A stretch of 64,000 nt of DNA from JBFHIZ01 sp963666475. Lineage in GTDB: Bacteria; Bacillota; Clostridia; Lachnospirales; Lachnospiraceae. Below the pieces are notes generated by a model, which was not told where the DNA came from, did no database searches, and saw only the letters and a program-made list of their open reading frames with translations. Both the position numbers and the translations under genes were made by a program. Numbering within the stretch: the stretch's first letter is position 1; each line of letters opens with the position of its first letter. This document shows positions 8,706-18,634 of the stretch, piece by piece. The stretch covers positions 62,001 to 126,000 of the forward strand of contig OY762821.2 of assembly GCA_963666475.2 (NCBI GenBank), read 5' to 3'.

Positions 8706-9980
8706 ATGAGATTAAACAACAGACGAACTTTTTTTATTGGACTTGCTTTTTTATCAATCTGCTCATTTTGGCAGATGTACGACAGTGTAATACCTCTAAT
8801 CTTAAAACAGACCTTTCATTTAAATGATACAGTTACCGGCATTGTTATGGCGGCAGATAATGTTTTGGCACTTTTCTTGCTTCCCTTGATAGGTGGCCTG
8901 TCAGATAAGGTCGATACAAAACTTGGAAAACGTACGCCTTTTATTATCGGGGGAACGGTCGTAGCGGTCGCTGGTATGCTATTTTTGCCCTATAGCGATC
9001 AAAAGGAATTATTAATTCCGTTCATTGTGTTTTTAGGAATTGTATTGTTTGCGATGGCAATGTATCGAACACCAGCAGTTGCATTGATGCCAGATCTCAC
9101 GCCAAAACCACTTCGAAGTAAAGCAAATGCGATCATCAATCTGATGGGAGCGGTTGGTGGAATCTATACATTGGTCATGATTCGCTTTCTTGTTAAAAAT
9201 ACAGATCATCCAAACTACTATCCACTATTCCTTTCCGTAGCGGGAATTATGATATTGGCCGTAATTGCATTGTTAATTACGACAAATGAGAAAAAAACTG
9301 CAGCAGAAGTAGAGGCTGAATATCCTGAAGAGATGAAAAAAGAGCATGATTATGATAAACATGAGCTTTCTGGGGAAGTTAAGAGAAGTTTGATTTTTAT
9401 ATTACTCTCCATCTTTTTATGGTTTATGGCTTATAATGCAGTGACCTCTGCATTCTCAAGATATGCGACAGAAGTTTGGGGAGCAGAAGGTGGAAAATAT
9501 GCGGATTACTTGATGGTAGCAACAGTAGCAGCGATTATTTCTTATATGCCAATAGGGATCATTTCTTCCAAGGTCGGGAGAAAGAAAACGATTATTGGTG
9601 GAATTTTATTGATGATAATCAGTTTTTTTGCTGGCTCCTTCTTTGTGGCATTTCATTGGTCAATCTTGCTTGGGTTTGCATTGATCGGAATTGGATGGTC
9701 AGCTATCAGCGTAAATTCACTACCGATGGTTGTAGAAATGAGTAGAGGAAGTGATGTTGGAAGATATACAGGGTTTTATTATACGTTTTCCATGGGAGCA
9801 CAGATTGTGACACCGATTGTATCTGGCGCACTTTTGCAATACGTTTCTTATCGGACGCTATTTCCATATGCGACAGTTTTTATGATACTTGCACTCTTCA
9901 CAATGAGTATGGTAAAACATGGAGATTCCAAGCCAGAACCAAAAACAAACAAATTAGAGCATTTTGATTTTGAAGACTAA
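8706..9980 (+). CDS. MFS transporter, glycoside/sugar-proton symporter type
   Basis: 424 residues with about twelve transmembrane helices and a charged central loop (KKTAAEVEAEYPEE region) between the two halves. The loop motif GGLSDKVDTKLGKRTP resembles GPH/SLC45-type sugar symporters. ATG 8706 is preferred because GGAG lies eight bases before it; the in-frame ATG at 8694 has no site. It lies 18 bp before a glycerophosphodiesterase gene in a probable operon. A sugar or glycoside substrate is inferred from family only. Confidence 0.85.
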   Translation: MRLNNRRTFFIGLAFLSICSFWQMYDSVIPLILKQTFHLNDTVTGIVMAADNVLALFLLPLIGGLSDKVDTKLGKRTPFIIGGTVVAVAGMLFLPYSDQKELLIPFIVFLGIVLFAMAMYRTPAVALMPDLTPKPLRSKANAIINLMGAVGGIYTLVMIRFLVKNTDHPNYYPLFLSVAGIMILAVIALLITTNEKKTAAEVEAEYPEEMKKEHDYDKHELSGEVKRSLIFILLSIFLWFMAYNAVTSAFSRYATEVWGAEGGKYADYLMVATVAAIISYMPIGIISSKVGRKKTIIGGILLMIISFFAGSFFVAFHWSILLGFALIGIGWSAISVNSLPMVVEMSRGSDVGRYTGFYYTFSMGAQIVTPIVSGALLQYVSYRTLFPYATVFMILALFTMSMVKHGDSKPEPKTNKLEHFDFED

Positions 9981-9998
9981 AATACGAGGAGAGTCGAC

Positions 9999-10823
9999 AT
10001 GATATATTTTATAGTAGTTGGACTTATTATAGTTATACTTGCGATTTATTTATTCGCTATAGCGCCAAATACAGTACAACGAATGAAGAATACGAAACTT
10101 GGAGCACGTTTCTATGCTCACCGAGGATTGCATGACAATGAAACTGATGCACCGGAGAACTCCATGCATTCTTTCGGGCTCGCAATAGAATCTGGTTATG
10201 GGATAGAATTTGATGTACAGCTTACAAAAGATGACCAAGTTGTAGTATTTCATGATGAATCCTTGAAGCGTGCCTGCGGACAAATTGGAAATGTTAGGGA
10301 TTATACCTATAAAGAATTACAATCCTTTCCATTGTTTATGTCTGAGGAAAGAATTCCATTATTTTTGGATGTTTTGCATGAAGTTGACGGGAAAGTTCCT
10401 TTGATTATCGAAATCAAAATTCATGAAAATGTAGAAAAAGTATGTAGTAAAGTGAATGAGGTATTAAAGAATTATCGTGGTGAATATGTGATAGAATCTT
10501 TTCATCCTTTAGCAGTGAAATGGTATCGAACGAATCGCCCGGATATTATCAGGGGTCAGCTTTCTTCGAATTTTCGAAAAGATGAGGAAGAAGAATATCG
10601 AGTATCCTATTTTTTTGTGCAACATTTACTATTTAATTTTTTGACACGACCAGATTTCATTGCATACAGTCATAAATATCGAAATGCAATGTCTTTGTTG
10701 GTGTGTAGGAATCTTTTTAAAGCTTCTACTGTGGCTTGGACGATTCGTTCACAAAATGAATTATATGCGAGTATGAGCGGGTTTGACCTTTTTATTTTCG
10801 AGGGATTTATTCCCGTCAAATAG
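9999..10823 (+). CDS. Membrane-anchored glycerophosphodiester phosphodiesterase
   Basis: 274 residues. One N-terminal transmembrane helix (~3-24) tethers a GDPD TIM-barrel domain. Catalytic motifs are AHRG, IEFDVQLTKD and VFHD, with a later metal ligand in IIEIK. The family hydrolyses glycerophosphodiesters to glycerol-3-phosphate and an alcohol; lysophospholipase-D-type members also exist. The binding site AGGAGAG precedes the ATG. It is likely co-transcribed with the MFS transporter. Location outside the membrane or facing the cytoplasm cannot be settled from a single helix. Confidence 0.9.
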   Translation: MIYFIVVGLIIVILAIYLFAIAPNTVQRMKNTKLGARFYAHRGLHDNETDAPENSMHSFGLAIESGYGIEFDVQLTKDDQVVVFHDESLKRACGQIGNVRDYTYKELQSFPLFMSEERIPLFLDVLHEVDGKVPLIIEIKIHENVEKVCSKVNEVLKNYRGEYVIESFHPLAVKWYRTNRPDIIRGQLSSNFRKDEEEEYRVSYFFVQHLLFNFLTRPDFIAYSHKYRNAMSLLVCRNLFKASTVAWTIRSQNELYASMSGFDLFIFEGFIPVK

Positions 10824-10943
10824 AATCGTGATAATGACTAATGACCATTGAACAAGTACATGTTACGATAAAAAAACCAAAACGACAAAAAGACTTATTT
10901 AAAATCTTCTATGTGCCATATATGGATATAGAAGGAGCTTATA

Positions 10944-12341
10944 TTGAATCAATTGAATTATTTTTCGGAATTGAAAAAAAATAAGAAAAAGAATGATATT
11001 AAATACCGGTCTTTTGGACTGCGTATAAATAAGGGCGTACTGGTGTGGATCAGTACGCTCATTTGTGTTTTTGCGGGAAAAAATCCAGCGTATGCAGAAG
11101 GCGGCATGTTTTTTCATCATCATGGGGAGTCCTGTTTTGAAAATGTAGTCGTACCTTGTACAGAGCATTTTGTGTATCGGGAAACGTTTGCAGAACAAGG
11201 GGAATGCACCTTCTGCAATAAGACGGTACCTGTTTCGCGATTTAAGACATCTGAGCACTGTGAATATCTGAATCAATGGATATGTACTCATGTTACGTTG
11301 GTATGTCAAGAATGTGGAAATATACTTTCGGATCAGATTTTTCCCACATTTATTCCACATACAAAAGAAGAAAGGCAACAGACTTGTGGAAAAGATGATA
11401 CAACGGTAGTAGCTTCTGTGGATTTTATTCAAGATCCCGAAGCGTCAACTTCTGGGGCAGTTGTTTTAAAGGTGGTATTGAATGTTATTGATTCGGAATT
11501 TCAAACGGATCTGGTACAGTATTCATTGGATGGTGGAACGACTTGGGGTTCAGATTCTACGTTATGTGTTACCCAAAATGGTTCTTACAGTTTGGCCGTT
11601 AAAGATGCCTATGAAACGATGTATTCCAAGAACTTTCAGGTAAACAATATTGTGCCTTTGCCTCTGCCTCAGCCACCCGTTGAAACACCAGAGATTTCAG
11701 ATACGAGATCCATTGAAGAGAGTGAAATCTCAGAACCAAAGCCAGAGAGTGTTCTGAAAGAACAGCCAATCAAAGAAGAAAACCTGCTTAAGAAAGAAGA
11801 ATCAAATAACATGCAAGAAAGTATGGAAAGGCAGTATTTTCATATTCCTTTGACCGACGGGCTTGGATTGGAAAACGAATCAAAAGCAACATTTTTGGAA
11901 AAGGAATATATCAAAACAACAAATCAACAAACGGTCTTGCCTACGGTTGTTGAAGAACAAGAAAGCATGTCTGAAGATAAAAATCCGTTTATAGAGACAG
12001 CCGTCGTATATCGCTTAGCTCCAGCGATTACAAAGTGGATATATATTGTGGCTGCGATTCTTTTTCTACTTGCGGCATTCGGAATGATACTATTTGTTAT
12101 GCGCCATTTTGTATTTCTTTTTGAAAAGGATGAGGATAGAAAGTTCTTTATTACCTGTTTGATCGCATCACAAGATCGGGAAAGGCATGTTTATATGGAT
12201 GAGAAGCAGATGGGAAAATTGATTAGCAAGGAGCTGATCATGTATTGCTTTTATGTGAAGAGTCATATTACGTTCGTTCTGCACACACCAAATGGAAAGT
12301 ACCGATTAAAGTGGGAACGCTGCATGAAAGTACAGATTTAA
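10944..12341 (+). CDS. Unknown cell-surface membrane protein with Cys/His motifs
   Basis: 465 residues starting at TTG 10944, seven bases after GAAGGAG. A hydrophobic segment (~30-48) ends in a plausible signal peptidase site (AYA), so the middle of the protein should be outside the cell. The extracellular part has an FFHHH cluster, two CxxC pairs (ECTFC and VCQEC, a possible metal-binding or disulfide module), an Ig-like stretch (~150-235) and a Pro/Glu-rich spacer (~240-350). A second transmembrane helix (~361-383) leads to a cytoplasmic domain of about 80 residues. The architecture hints at a sensor or sortase-independent surface protein. I do not recognise the family. A terminator follows immediately. 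Confidence 0.75.
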   Translation: MNQLNYFSELKKNKKKNDIKYRSFGLRINKGVLVWISTLICVFAGKNPAYAEGGMFFHHHGESCFENVVVPCTEHFVYRETFAEQGECTFCNKTVPVSRFKTSEHCEYLNQWICTHVTLVCQECGNILSDQIFPTFIPHTKEERQQTCGKDDTTVVASVDFIQDPEASTSGAVVLKVVLNVIDSEFQTDLVQYSLDGGTTWGSDSTLCVTQNGSYSLAVKDAYETMYSKNFQVNNIVPLPLPQPPVETPEISDTRSIEESEISEPKPESVLKEQPIKEENLLKKEESNNMQESMERQYFHIPLTDGLGLENESKATFLEKEYIKTTNQQTVLPTVVEEQESMSEDKNPFIETAVVYRLAPAITKWIYIVAAILFLLAAFGMILFVMRHFVFLFEKDEDRKFFITCLIASQDRERHVYMDEKQMGKLISKELIMYCFYVKSHITFVLHTPNGKYRLKWERCMKVQI

Positions 12342-12344
12342 TAA

Positions 12345-12392
12345 AAGAAACCGGACAGAAGCAGGAATACTTGCCGAGTCTGGTTTCTTTTC
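12345..12392 (+). terminator. Rho-independent terminator
   Basis: An 11-12 bp stem (AAGAAACCGGAC with GTCTGGTTTCTT), a 21-nt loop and a T-rich tail close the unit ending with the unknown membrane protein. Confidence 0.8.
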
Positions 12393-12503
12393 TTGTGTCT
12401 TAATTACAGTGCATAGAAGAATCTCTTACAAATAAACTAGCATTTAACCCCAAAATTTGCTATTATGGAAACAGTTTGAAAGCTTAAAATAGGAGAAAAA
12501 TAG

Positions 12504-13571
12504 ATGAGTTATAGAGATTGTATTCGTAAAGTAGAACCATACATTCCAGGTGCACAACCAAAAGAAGAAGGAATGATTAAATTGAATACCAATGAGTGCC
12601 CGTATCCACCGGCCCCGGGAATTCAAAAACTGCTTAGTGCGTATTGCTGTGATGATATGAGATTGTATCCAAATCCAAATGTCAAACCATTGGTAGGAGA
12701 TTTGGCAAAATATTATGGTCTCAAGGAAGAACAGGTATTTGTAGGAGTCGGTTCAGATGACGTCTTGTCCATGGCCTTTTTGGCTTGTTTTCATAGTGAC
12801 AGACCAATTTTATTTCCTGATATTACCTATGGATTTTATGATGTATGGGCAAATGTGTATCGCATACCATTTGAAACCTGTCCACTTTCTGACACATTTC
12901 GTATCCAAATAGAAGATTTTAAAAAGCCAAATGGAGGGATTGTTTTGGCAAATCCGAATGCCCCTACAGGAGAAGCTGTTTCACTGGAAGTAATCGAGGA
13001 AATTTTAATGGCGAACCCAGATGTGGTGGTGATTATTGATGAGGCATATGTGGACTTTGGCGCAGAATCAGCAGTTTGTCTGATTCCAAAGTATGAGAAT
13101 CTTTTGGTCGTGCAGACTTTTTCAAAATCCCGAGCACTTGCTGGTGGACGAATTGGCTATGCGATGGGAAATAAGGAGTTGATTTCCTATATCAATCAGG
13201 TTAAGTTTTCGGTAAATTCCTATACGATCAATTCCCCTACGCTTGCTTTCGCATCCGAAGCAATTCGTGATGACGCGTATTTCAAAGAAATTATTACAAA
13301 AATCTGTAAAACAAGAGAACGAGTTCAGGAGGAACTCCGCTCCATGGGGTTTGTGTCTACGAACTCTTGTGGGAATTTCTTGTTTGTGACACATCCAGAC
13401 ATCGATGCAAAAATGATTTATGAAGAATTAACCAAACAAAAAATATATGTTCGATATTTTAATAAAAAAAGAATTGATAATCATTTGCGTATTACCATAG
13501 GAACGGATGAGCAAATGAATGCACTTATAGGTGCATTGACTGTGATTTTAAACAAAAAAAGAGAGGCATAG
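12504..13571 (+). CDS. hisC: Histidinol-phosphate aminotransferase-like enzyme
   Basis: 355 residues, fold type I PLP aminotransferase. Motifs NPNAPTGE, IIDEAYVDF and TFSKSRALAGGRIGY (PLP-binding Lys in SFSK-like context) match HisC, which transfers the amino group of glutamate to imidazole-acetol phosphate in histidine synthesis. The start has AGGAGAAAAAT upstream. No other his genes are nearby, so broad-range or aromatic aminotransferase activity is also possible. It is followed after 3 bp by a DUF368 gene. Confidence 0.88.
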   Translation: MSYRDCIRKVEPYIPGAQPKEEGMIKLNTNECPYPPAPGIQKLLSAYCCDDMRLYPNPNVKPLVGDLAKYYGLKEEQVFVGVGSDDVLSMAFLACFHSDRPILFPDITYGFYDVWANVYRIPFETCPLSDTFRIQIEDFKKPNGGIVLANPNAPTGEAVSLEVIEEILMANPDVVVIIDEAYVDFGAESAVCLIPKYENLLVVQTFSKSRALAGGRIGYAMGNKELISYINQVKFSVNSYTINSPTLAFASEAIRDDAYFKEIITKICKTRERVQEELRSMGFVSTNSCGNFLFVTHPDIDAKMIYEELTKQKIYVRYFNKKRIDNHLRITIGTDEQMNALIGALTVILNKKREA

Positions 13572-13574
13572 AAA

Positions 13575-14438
13575 ATGATTACGTGGATAAAATTGGCATG
13601 TAAAGGGGCAGTAATGGGATTGGCAAATGTCATTCCAGGAGTAAGTGGTGGAACAATGGCAGTTGTCATGGGGATTTATGACAAATTGATTCATTGTGTA
13701 ACACATCTTAGAAAAGAGTGGAAAGAAAGCATTAAGTTTTTGATTCCGTTATTAATAGGATTGGTCATTGGAATTGTTGGTCTTTCGTATTTGATTACTT
13801 TTTTATTTGAAAGATTTCCAGTACAGACGAACTTTCTATTTATTGGGTTGATTGTAGGCGGACTTCCAATGATTATTGGTAAAGTGAAAGCGACCGGAAA
13901 AAAAATAAATATAGGACATCTTGTCGTTGGAATCATATTTTTTGCTGTGGTCGTAGGACTATCTTTTGTGGCACCAGACGAAACCGCGAAAGATGATATG
14001 GTGTTGAATGTTATTGAAATTTTGAAATTGTTTGGAGTTGGAGTGGTTGCTTCAGCAACGATGGTGATTCCAGGCGTAAGTGGTTCTATGATTATGAAGC
14101 TGATGGGCTATTACCTTTCCATCATTTCTGAAATCAAAGGCTTTATGAATGCAGTATTTGCATTTGATATGCAAGGGATTTTACATGGCATTGCATTTTT
14201 GGCACCATTTGGAATAGGAATTTTGGTTGGAGTTGCCTTGATTGCAAAAATTATTGAAACACTGTTTGAAAAAGCAGTGAATTATGTGTATCTAGCAATT
14301 TTGGGGTTGATTTTTGCTTCGCCAATTGCAATCGTTGCAATGTCTGATTTATCAGCATACAATGTGATTTCCGTGCTTACAGGACTTGTCACAGCGGCGA
14401 TAGGATTTTTTGTTGCACTTAAATTGGGCAAAGAATAA
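13575..14438 (+). CDS. DUF368 membrane protein, polyprenyl-phosphate transporter type
   Basis: 287 residues, about eight transmembrane helices. Two inverted repeat signatures, NVIPGVSGGTMA near the N-terminus and TMVIPGVSGSMIM near the middle, are the hallmark of DUF368. Members (PopT/UptA group) have been linked to flipping undecaprenyl phosphate back across the membrane for reuse in wall synthesis. The gene starts 3 bp after the hisC stop and precedes a methyltransferase by 14 bp, so it sits inside an operon with metabolic genes rather than wall genes. Confidence 0.9.
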   Translation: MITWIKLACKGAVMGLANVIPGVSGGTMAVVMGIYDKLIHCVTHLRKEWKESIKFLIPLLIGLVIGIVGLSYLITFLFERFPVQTNFLFIGLIVGGLPMIIGKVKATGKKINIGHLVVGIIFFAVVVGLSFVAPDETAKDDMVLNVIEILKLFGVGVVASATMVIPGVSGSMIMKLMGYYLSIISEIKGFMNAVFAFDMQGILHGIAFLAPFGIGILVGVALIAKIIETLFEKAVNYVYLAILGLIFASPIAIVAMSDLSAYNVISVLTGLVTAAIGFFVALKLGKE

Positions 14439-14452
14439 GAATAGGGAAAAAT

Positions 14453-15223
14453 ATGGAAGCATATGATCGTTTTGCAGAAGTGTATGATGAGTTAATGGAT
14501 CAAACACCATATGATGAATGGTATCGTTTTTTAAACAGTAAGTGGAAAGAATATCGTATTGAAAATGGTTTGCTGTTGGATTTGGGTTGTGGTACTGGAT
14601 CGATGACGGAACGCTTTGCAAGTCAGGGCTATGACATGATAGGAATCGACCTATCCATGGAAATGTTGCAAAAAGCGAATGAAAAGAAAGTAGAGTCCAA
14701 TTTGGATATCCTGTATTTGTGTCAGGATATGCGTTCCTTTGAGCTATATGGTACGGTGAAGGCAGCGTATAGTATTTGTGATTCGGTAAACTATTTGCTG
14801 GATACGGAAGATTTAGAGCAGATGCTCAGTTTGGTAAACAACTATCTGGATCCTGACGGAATTTTTATCTTTGACTTTAACACAAGGTATAAATATGAAA
14901 ATGTGATTGGAGATCAGGTTATTGCGGAAAATCGTGATGATTGCAGTTTTATATGGGAAAACACATTTGATCCAGAGGATGGGATCAACGAATATGCATT
15001 GACTTTGTTTATAAAAGAAGACGAAGTTTATAGAAAATACGAAGAAGAACATTATCAAAAAGGCTATTGTTTCGAGGAAATGAAAAACGCCGTGGAGAAT
15101 GCAGGGTTGCAATTTTTAGAGGCATTTGATGCGGATACGTTTCAAACACCACATGAAGAAAGTGAACGGATTTTCTTTGTGGTTCGTGAACAGGCAGTCG
15201 AAGGAAAGGTTAGGCAAATATAA
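14453..15223 (+). CDS. Class I SAM-dependent methyltransferase
   Basis: 256 residues. The Rossmann motif I LLDLGCGTGSMTERF and motif II MIGIDLS are clear, and the second half carries a small cap of the type found in small-molecule methyltransferases. Substrate unknown. The binding site AGGGAAAAAT lies before ATG 14453. The stop at 15223 is one base from the hslO start, implying coupled translation. Confidence 0.88.
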   Translation: MEAYDRFAEVYDELMDQTPYDEWYRFLNSKWKEYRIENGLLLDLGCGTGSMTERFASQGYDMIGIDLSMEMLQKANEKKVESNLDILYLCQDMRSFELYGTVKAAYSICDSVNYLLDTEDLEQMLSLVNNYLDPDGIFIFDFNTRYKYENVIGDQVIAENRDDCSFIWENTFDPEDGINEYALTLFIKEDEVYRKYEEEHYQKGYCFEEMKNAVENAGLQFLEAFDADTFQTPHEESERIFFVVREQAVEGKVRQI

Positions 15224-15224
15224 G

Positions 15225-16106
15225 ATGAAAGATTATTTAATACGTGCGGTTTCTGAAAATTCACAGATACGTGCGTTTGCATGCACAACGAGGGAAACTG
15301 TAGAGGAAGCAAGAAGAATTCATAATACTTCGCCAGTCATGACTGCAGCAGCAGGAAGACTGTACAGCGCAGCACTCATGATGGGGGCAATGCTGAAAGG
15401 AGAGAAGGACCTTTTGACCATTCGAATTGATGGAGATGGACCAGCAAGAGGCCTTATGGCAACAGCAAATGCTATGGGAGAAGTAAAAGGTTTCGTGATG
15501 GAACCACAGGTGATTCTTCCGCCAAATTCATTGGGAAAACTCGATGTCGGTGGAGCAATAGGAGCTGGAACCATACAGGTAATCAAAGATATGGGGTTAA
15601 AAGAACCATATGCTGGTCAAACAAATTTGGTTTCCGGGGAGATTGCAGAAGACCTTACTTATTATTTCGCAAATTCTGAGCAAGTTCCATCAGCAGTAGG
15701 CCTTGGAGTGTTGATGAATAAAGACAATACCGTTCGTCAAGCAGGTGGTTTTATTATTCAATTGATGCCGTTTGCAGAAGAGGAAACCATTGAGATTCTT
15801 GAAAACAATCTGAAAACCATTGGATCTGTTACAGAAATGCTGGAAAGTGGGAAAACACCGCTTGGTATTTTGGAAGAGGTCATGGGAGAATTAGGCGTTC
15901 ATGTCATGGATGAAATGGATGTTTCGTATCATTGCGACTGCTCAAAAGAAAGAGTAGAACGTGCTTTAATTAGTATTGGGAAAAAAGAACTGTCTGAAAT
16001 GATTGAAGAAGACAAGCCAATCACGATTACATGTAGATTCTGTGATAAGGTTTATGAATTTCCGATCGAAGAAGTCGAGAAACTGTATCATAAAGCAAAA
16101 AAGTAA
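15225..16106 (+). CDS. hslO: Redox-regulated chaperone Hsp33
   Basis: 293 residues from ATG 15225; a longer frame from 15126 overlaps the methyltransferase and does not fit the family N-terminus (MKDYLIRAVSE). The protein is a holdase chaperone activated by oxidative unfolding. The zinc-binding redox switch CxC (Cys237, Cys239) and CxxC (Cys270, Cys273) is complete. It sits between a methyltransferase and nadE in a tight same-strand cluster. Confidence 0.96.
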   Translation: MKDYLIRAVSENSQIRAFACTTRETVEEARRIHNTSPVMTAAAGRLYSAALMMGAMLKGEKDLLTIRIDGDGPARGLMATANAMGEVKGFVMEPQVILPPNSLGKLDVGGAIGAGTIQVIKDMGLKEPYAGQTNLVSGEIAEDLTYYFANSEQVPSAVGLGVLMNKDNTVRQAGGFIIQLMPFAEEETIEILENNLKTIGSVTEMLESGKTPLGILEEVMGELGVHVMDEMDVSYHCDCSKERVERALISIGKKELSEMIEEDKPITITCRFCDKVYEFPIEEVEKLYHKAKK

Positions 16107-16119
16107 TAAGAGGTAAAGT

Positions 16120-18039
16120 ATGAAAGACGATTTTATTAAGGTAGCTGCATTTGCACCAAAGGTAACCGTATCGGATCCAAATAAAAATGCATTGGAGATT
16201 TGTAGATTAATTGAAGAATCATCCAATACAGGAGCAAAAATATTGGTGTTTCCAGAACTGTGTCTGACAGGATATACCTGTCATGATTTGTTTTATCAGG
16301 ACATTCTTCTAGAAGGGGCATTGGATGGTTTGTTTGAAATCAAAAAAAGAACAAAAGGGCATGATGCACTTGTGTTTGTAGGTCTTCCGCTTGAAGTAGA
16401 TAGTAAAATTTATAATGTGGCAGCAGTGATTCAAAACGATCAGATTCTTGCTTGTATACCTAAAACACATATACCAAATTACAATGAATTTTACGAATTA
16501 AGACAGTTTACACCAGCTACAGGCGCGGTAAAAACAATTCAAATTCGTGAAGAAGAGGTTCTTTTTGGAACGGAGATCATCATGGAATCCTCGACTGTAA
16601 AGGGGCTTCGCATCGCTTGTGAAATTTGTGAGGATGTTTGGGTACCAATGACTCCTTCTACGAAACATGCAATGGCAGGAGCAAATGTGATTGTCAATCT
16701 TTCAGCGTCCAATGCGCTTGTGACAAAAGATTCCTATCGGGCAAATCTGATATCTTCCACTTCGGCCAGACTTCTATCTGGGTATATATATGCGTGTGCT
16801 GGAGATGGTGAATCTACCCAAGATATCGTGTTTAGTGGACATGGAATCATTGCGGAAAATGGATCGATTTTAGCGGAAGCAAAAAGATTTGAAAATGAGA
16901 CCATATATGCTGATCTTGATATAGGAAAATTACGTGCGGAGAGAAGACGAATGAATACCTTTGCATCCATAGAGTCAGACGCATATTCCTATATTTCTGT
17001 TTCTTTTGATGAGACGTTGACCAACTTAACAAGAACATTTGATCCAACTCCTTTTGTACCATCTGAACGAAAAAAAAGAGATAAGCGATGCAACGATATT
17101 TTACATATTCAGGCCATGGGACTCAAAAAACGTCTGGAACATACCGGGGCAAAAAAAGTGGTGATTGGAATTTCGGGAGGACTGGATTCTACACTCGCAC
17201 TTCTGGTTGTAGTGAGAGCCTTTGACCTATTGGATCTTCCGAGGTTAAATATTTATTCGATCACCATGCCTTGTTTTGGAACAACAGATCGAACCTATGA
17301 CAATGCATGCAAATTGTCCACCTATTTAGGAACAACTTTACGAGAGATAGATATCAAAGATGCCGTTATGGAGCATTTTCGCAGTATCGGACATGATCCT
17401 CAAATCCATGATGTGACTTATGAGAATGGGCAGGCAAGAGAACGTACACAGGTACTGATGGATATGGCAAATCAAGTTGGGGGCATGGTGATTGGAACCT
17501 CTGATCTTTCGGAACTGGCCTTAGGGTGGGCAACCTATAATGGTGATCATATGTCAATGTATGCTGTTAATGTAGGCGTTCCAAAGACCTTGGTCAGACA
17601 TTTGATTCGATATTATGCAGATACCGAAAATCAAAATGAATTGTCTTTGATTCTTTATGACGTCCTTGATACACCAGTTAGTCCAGAACTGCTTCCTCCT
17701 GTAGATGGCGTTATCTCTCAAATCACCGAAGACTTAGTGGGACCATATGAATTACATGACTTCTTTTTGTATTATGTTCTTCGTTTTGGGTTCAAACCGG
17801 AGAAGATTTTAAGAATGGCCACTCGCGCATTTCAAGGACAATATGAGGAAGAGACGATTAAGAAATGGCTATCCGTGTTTTATAAGAGATTTTTTTCACA
17901 ACAGTTTAAACGTTCCTGCCTTCCAGATGGACCTAAAATTGGTAGTGTAGCCTTGTCTCCAAGAGGAGATTTGCGCATGCCATCCGATGCAAGTTCTCTT
18001 GCATGGCTTGAAAATTTACATAAGGACTTAAAAAATTAG
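16120..18039 (+). CDS. nadE: Glutamine-hydrolysing NAD+ synthetase
   Basis: 639 residues, the two-domain form. The N-terminal nitrilase-type glutaminase has Glu46 (FPELCLTGY), a Lys in CIPKTHIPNYNEF and the nucleophile Cys170 (ICEDVW). The C-terminal ATP-pyrophosphatase synthetase has the P-loop SGGLDST and the downstream GTSDLSELALGW motif. It converts deamido-NAD, ATP and glutamine to NAD+. Length is normal for the bacterial NadE2 form. Confidence 0.97.
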   Translation: MKDDFIKVAAFAPKVTVSDPNKNALEICRLIEESSNTGAKILVFPELCLTGYTCHDLFYQDILLEGALDGLFEIKKRTKGHDALVFVGLPLEVDSKIYNVAAVIQNDQILACIPKTHIPNYNEFYELRQFTPATGAVKTIQIREEEVLFGTEIIMESSTVKGLRIACEICEDVWVPMTPSTKHAMAGANVIVNLSASNALVTKDSYRANLISSTSARLLSGYIYACAGDGESTQDIVFSGHGIIAENGSILAEAKRFENETIYADLDIGKLRAERRRMNTFASIESDAYSYISVSFDETLTNLTRTFDPTPFVPSERKKRDKRCNDILHIQAMGLKKRLEHTGAKKVVIGISGGLDSTLALLVVVRAFDLLDLPRLNIYSITMPCFGTTDRTYDNACKLSTYLGTTLREIDIKDAVMEHFRSIGHDPQIHDVTYENGQARERTQVLMDMANQVGGMVIGTSDLSELALGWATYNGDHMSMYAVNVGVPKTLVRHLIRYYADTENQNELSLILYDVLDTPVSPELLPPVDGVISQITEDLVGPYELHDFFLYYVLRFGFKPEKILRMATRAFQGQYEEETIKKWLSVFYKRFFSQQFKRSCLPDGPKIGSVALSPRGDLRMPSDASSLAWLENLHKDLKN

Positions 18040-18082
18040 AGAATAAATCGTATGTATTATAGACGGTTAGAAAGGAGCACTT

Positions 18083-18634
18083 GTGACCGATCAAGAATTT
18101 GAATCATGTGTCAGACAAATCATTCAAAATGATAAGGATGGCTTAAAGGAAATTTATGTCCAATACAGAGTATACATTTATTCCTGTATGTGGAAAGTCG
18201 TACAAAACAAAGAGAATGCAGAAGATTTGACTGCAGATTTCTTTGTAAAGTTCTGGGAAACTGCGCATAAATACAAGTTTGGTGGAAGACATCGAGCTTG
18301 GATTGCAACAATAGCTAGAAACATGGCGATAGATTTTTTGAGAAAACATCAAAGAGAAGTGCTTTCTGATGAAGTGATAGAGAATAGAGAAGGCGTTGCG
18401 ACCGATTATTCGATGCAAACGGAGCCCGCTGTAGAAGATACGGTAATTAATCAAATGTTTATAAAAGAAGCTCTCGACACGTTAAGTGTCAGTGAGCGTG
18501 AAATTTTGCACCTAAAAATCGTTGGAGGGCTTACGTATCGAGAGATTACAGAAGTATTGCGTTTGCCAGTCGGAACAGTTACATGGCGATATCAAAGTGC
18601 GTTAAATAAGATAAGGAGGTGCGGATATGAGTAA
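18083..18634 (+). CDS. RNA polymerase sigma factor, ECF type
   Basis: 183 residues from GTG 18083, with AAAGGAG upstream. Region 2 (about 15-85, including the AEDLTADFFVKFWE and ARNMAIDFLRKH signatures) and region 4 (about 125-180, helix-turn-helix TYREITEVLRLPVGTV) are present; region 3 is absent, as in ECF sigmas. It overlaps the next gene by 8 bp. That next gene looks like a membrane anti-sigma partner. Target promoters are not evident. Confidence 0.92.
   Translation: MTDQEFESCVRQIIQNDKDGLKEIYVQYRVYIYSCMWKVVQNKENAEDLTADFFVKFWETAHKYKFGGRHRAWIATIARNMAIDFLRKHQREVLSDEVIENREGVATDYSMQTEPAVEDTVINQMFIKEALDTLSVSEREILHLKIVGGLTYREITEVLRLPVGTVTWRYQSALNKIRRCGYE

Noticed and set aside
10841..10984. A 47-codon plus-strand ORF overlapping the start of the unknown membrane protein
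   Set aside because: No ribosome binding site, no family likeness, and it overlaps a better supported TTG start with GAAGGAG.
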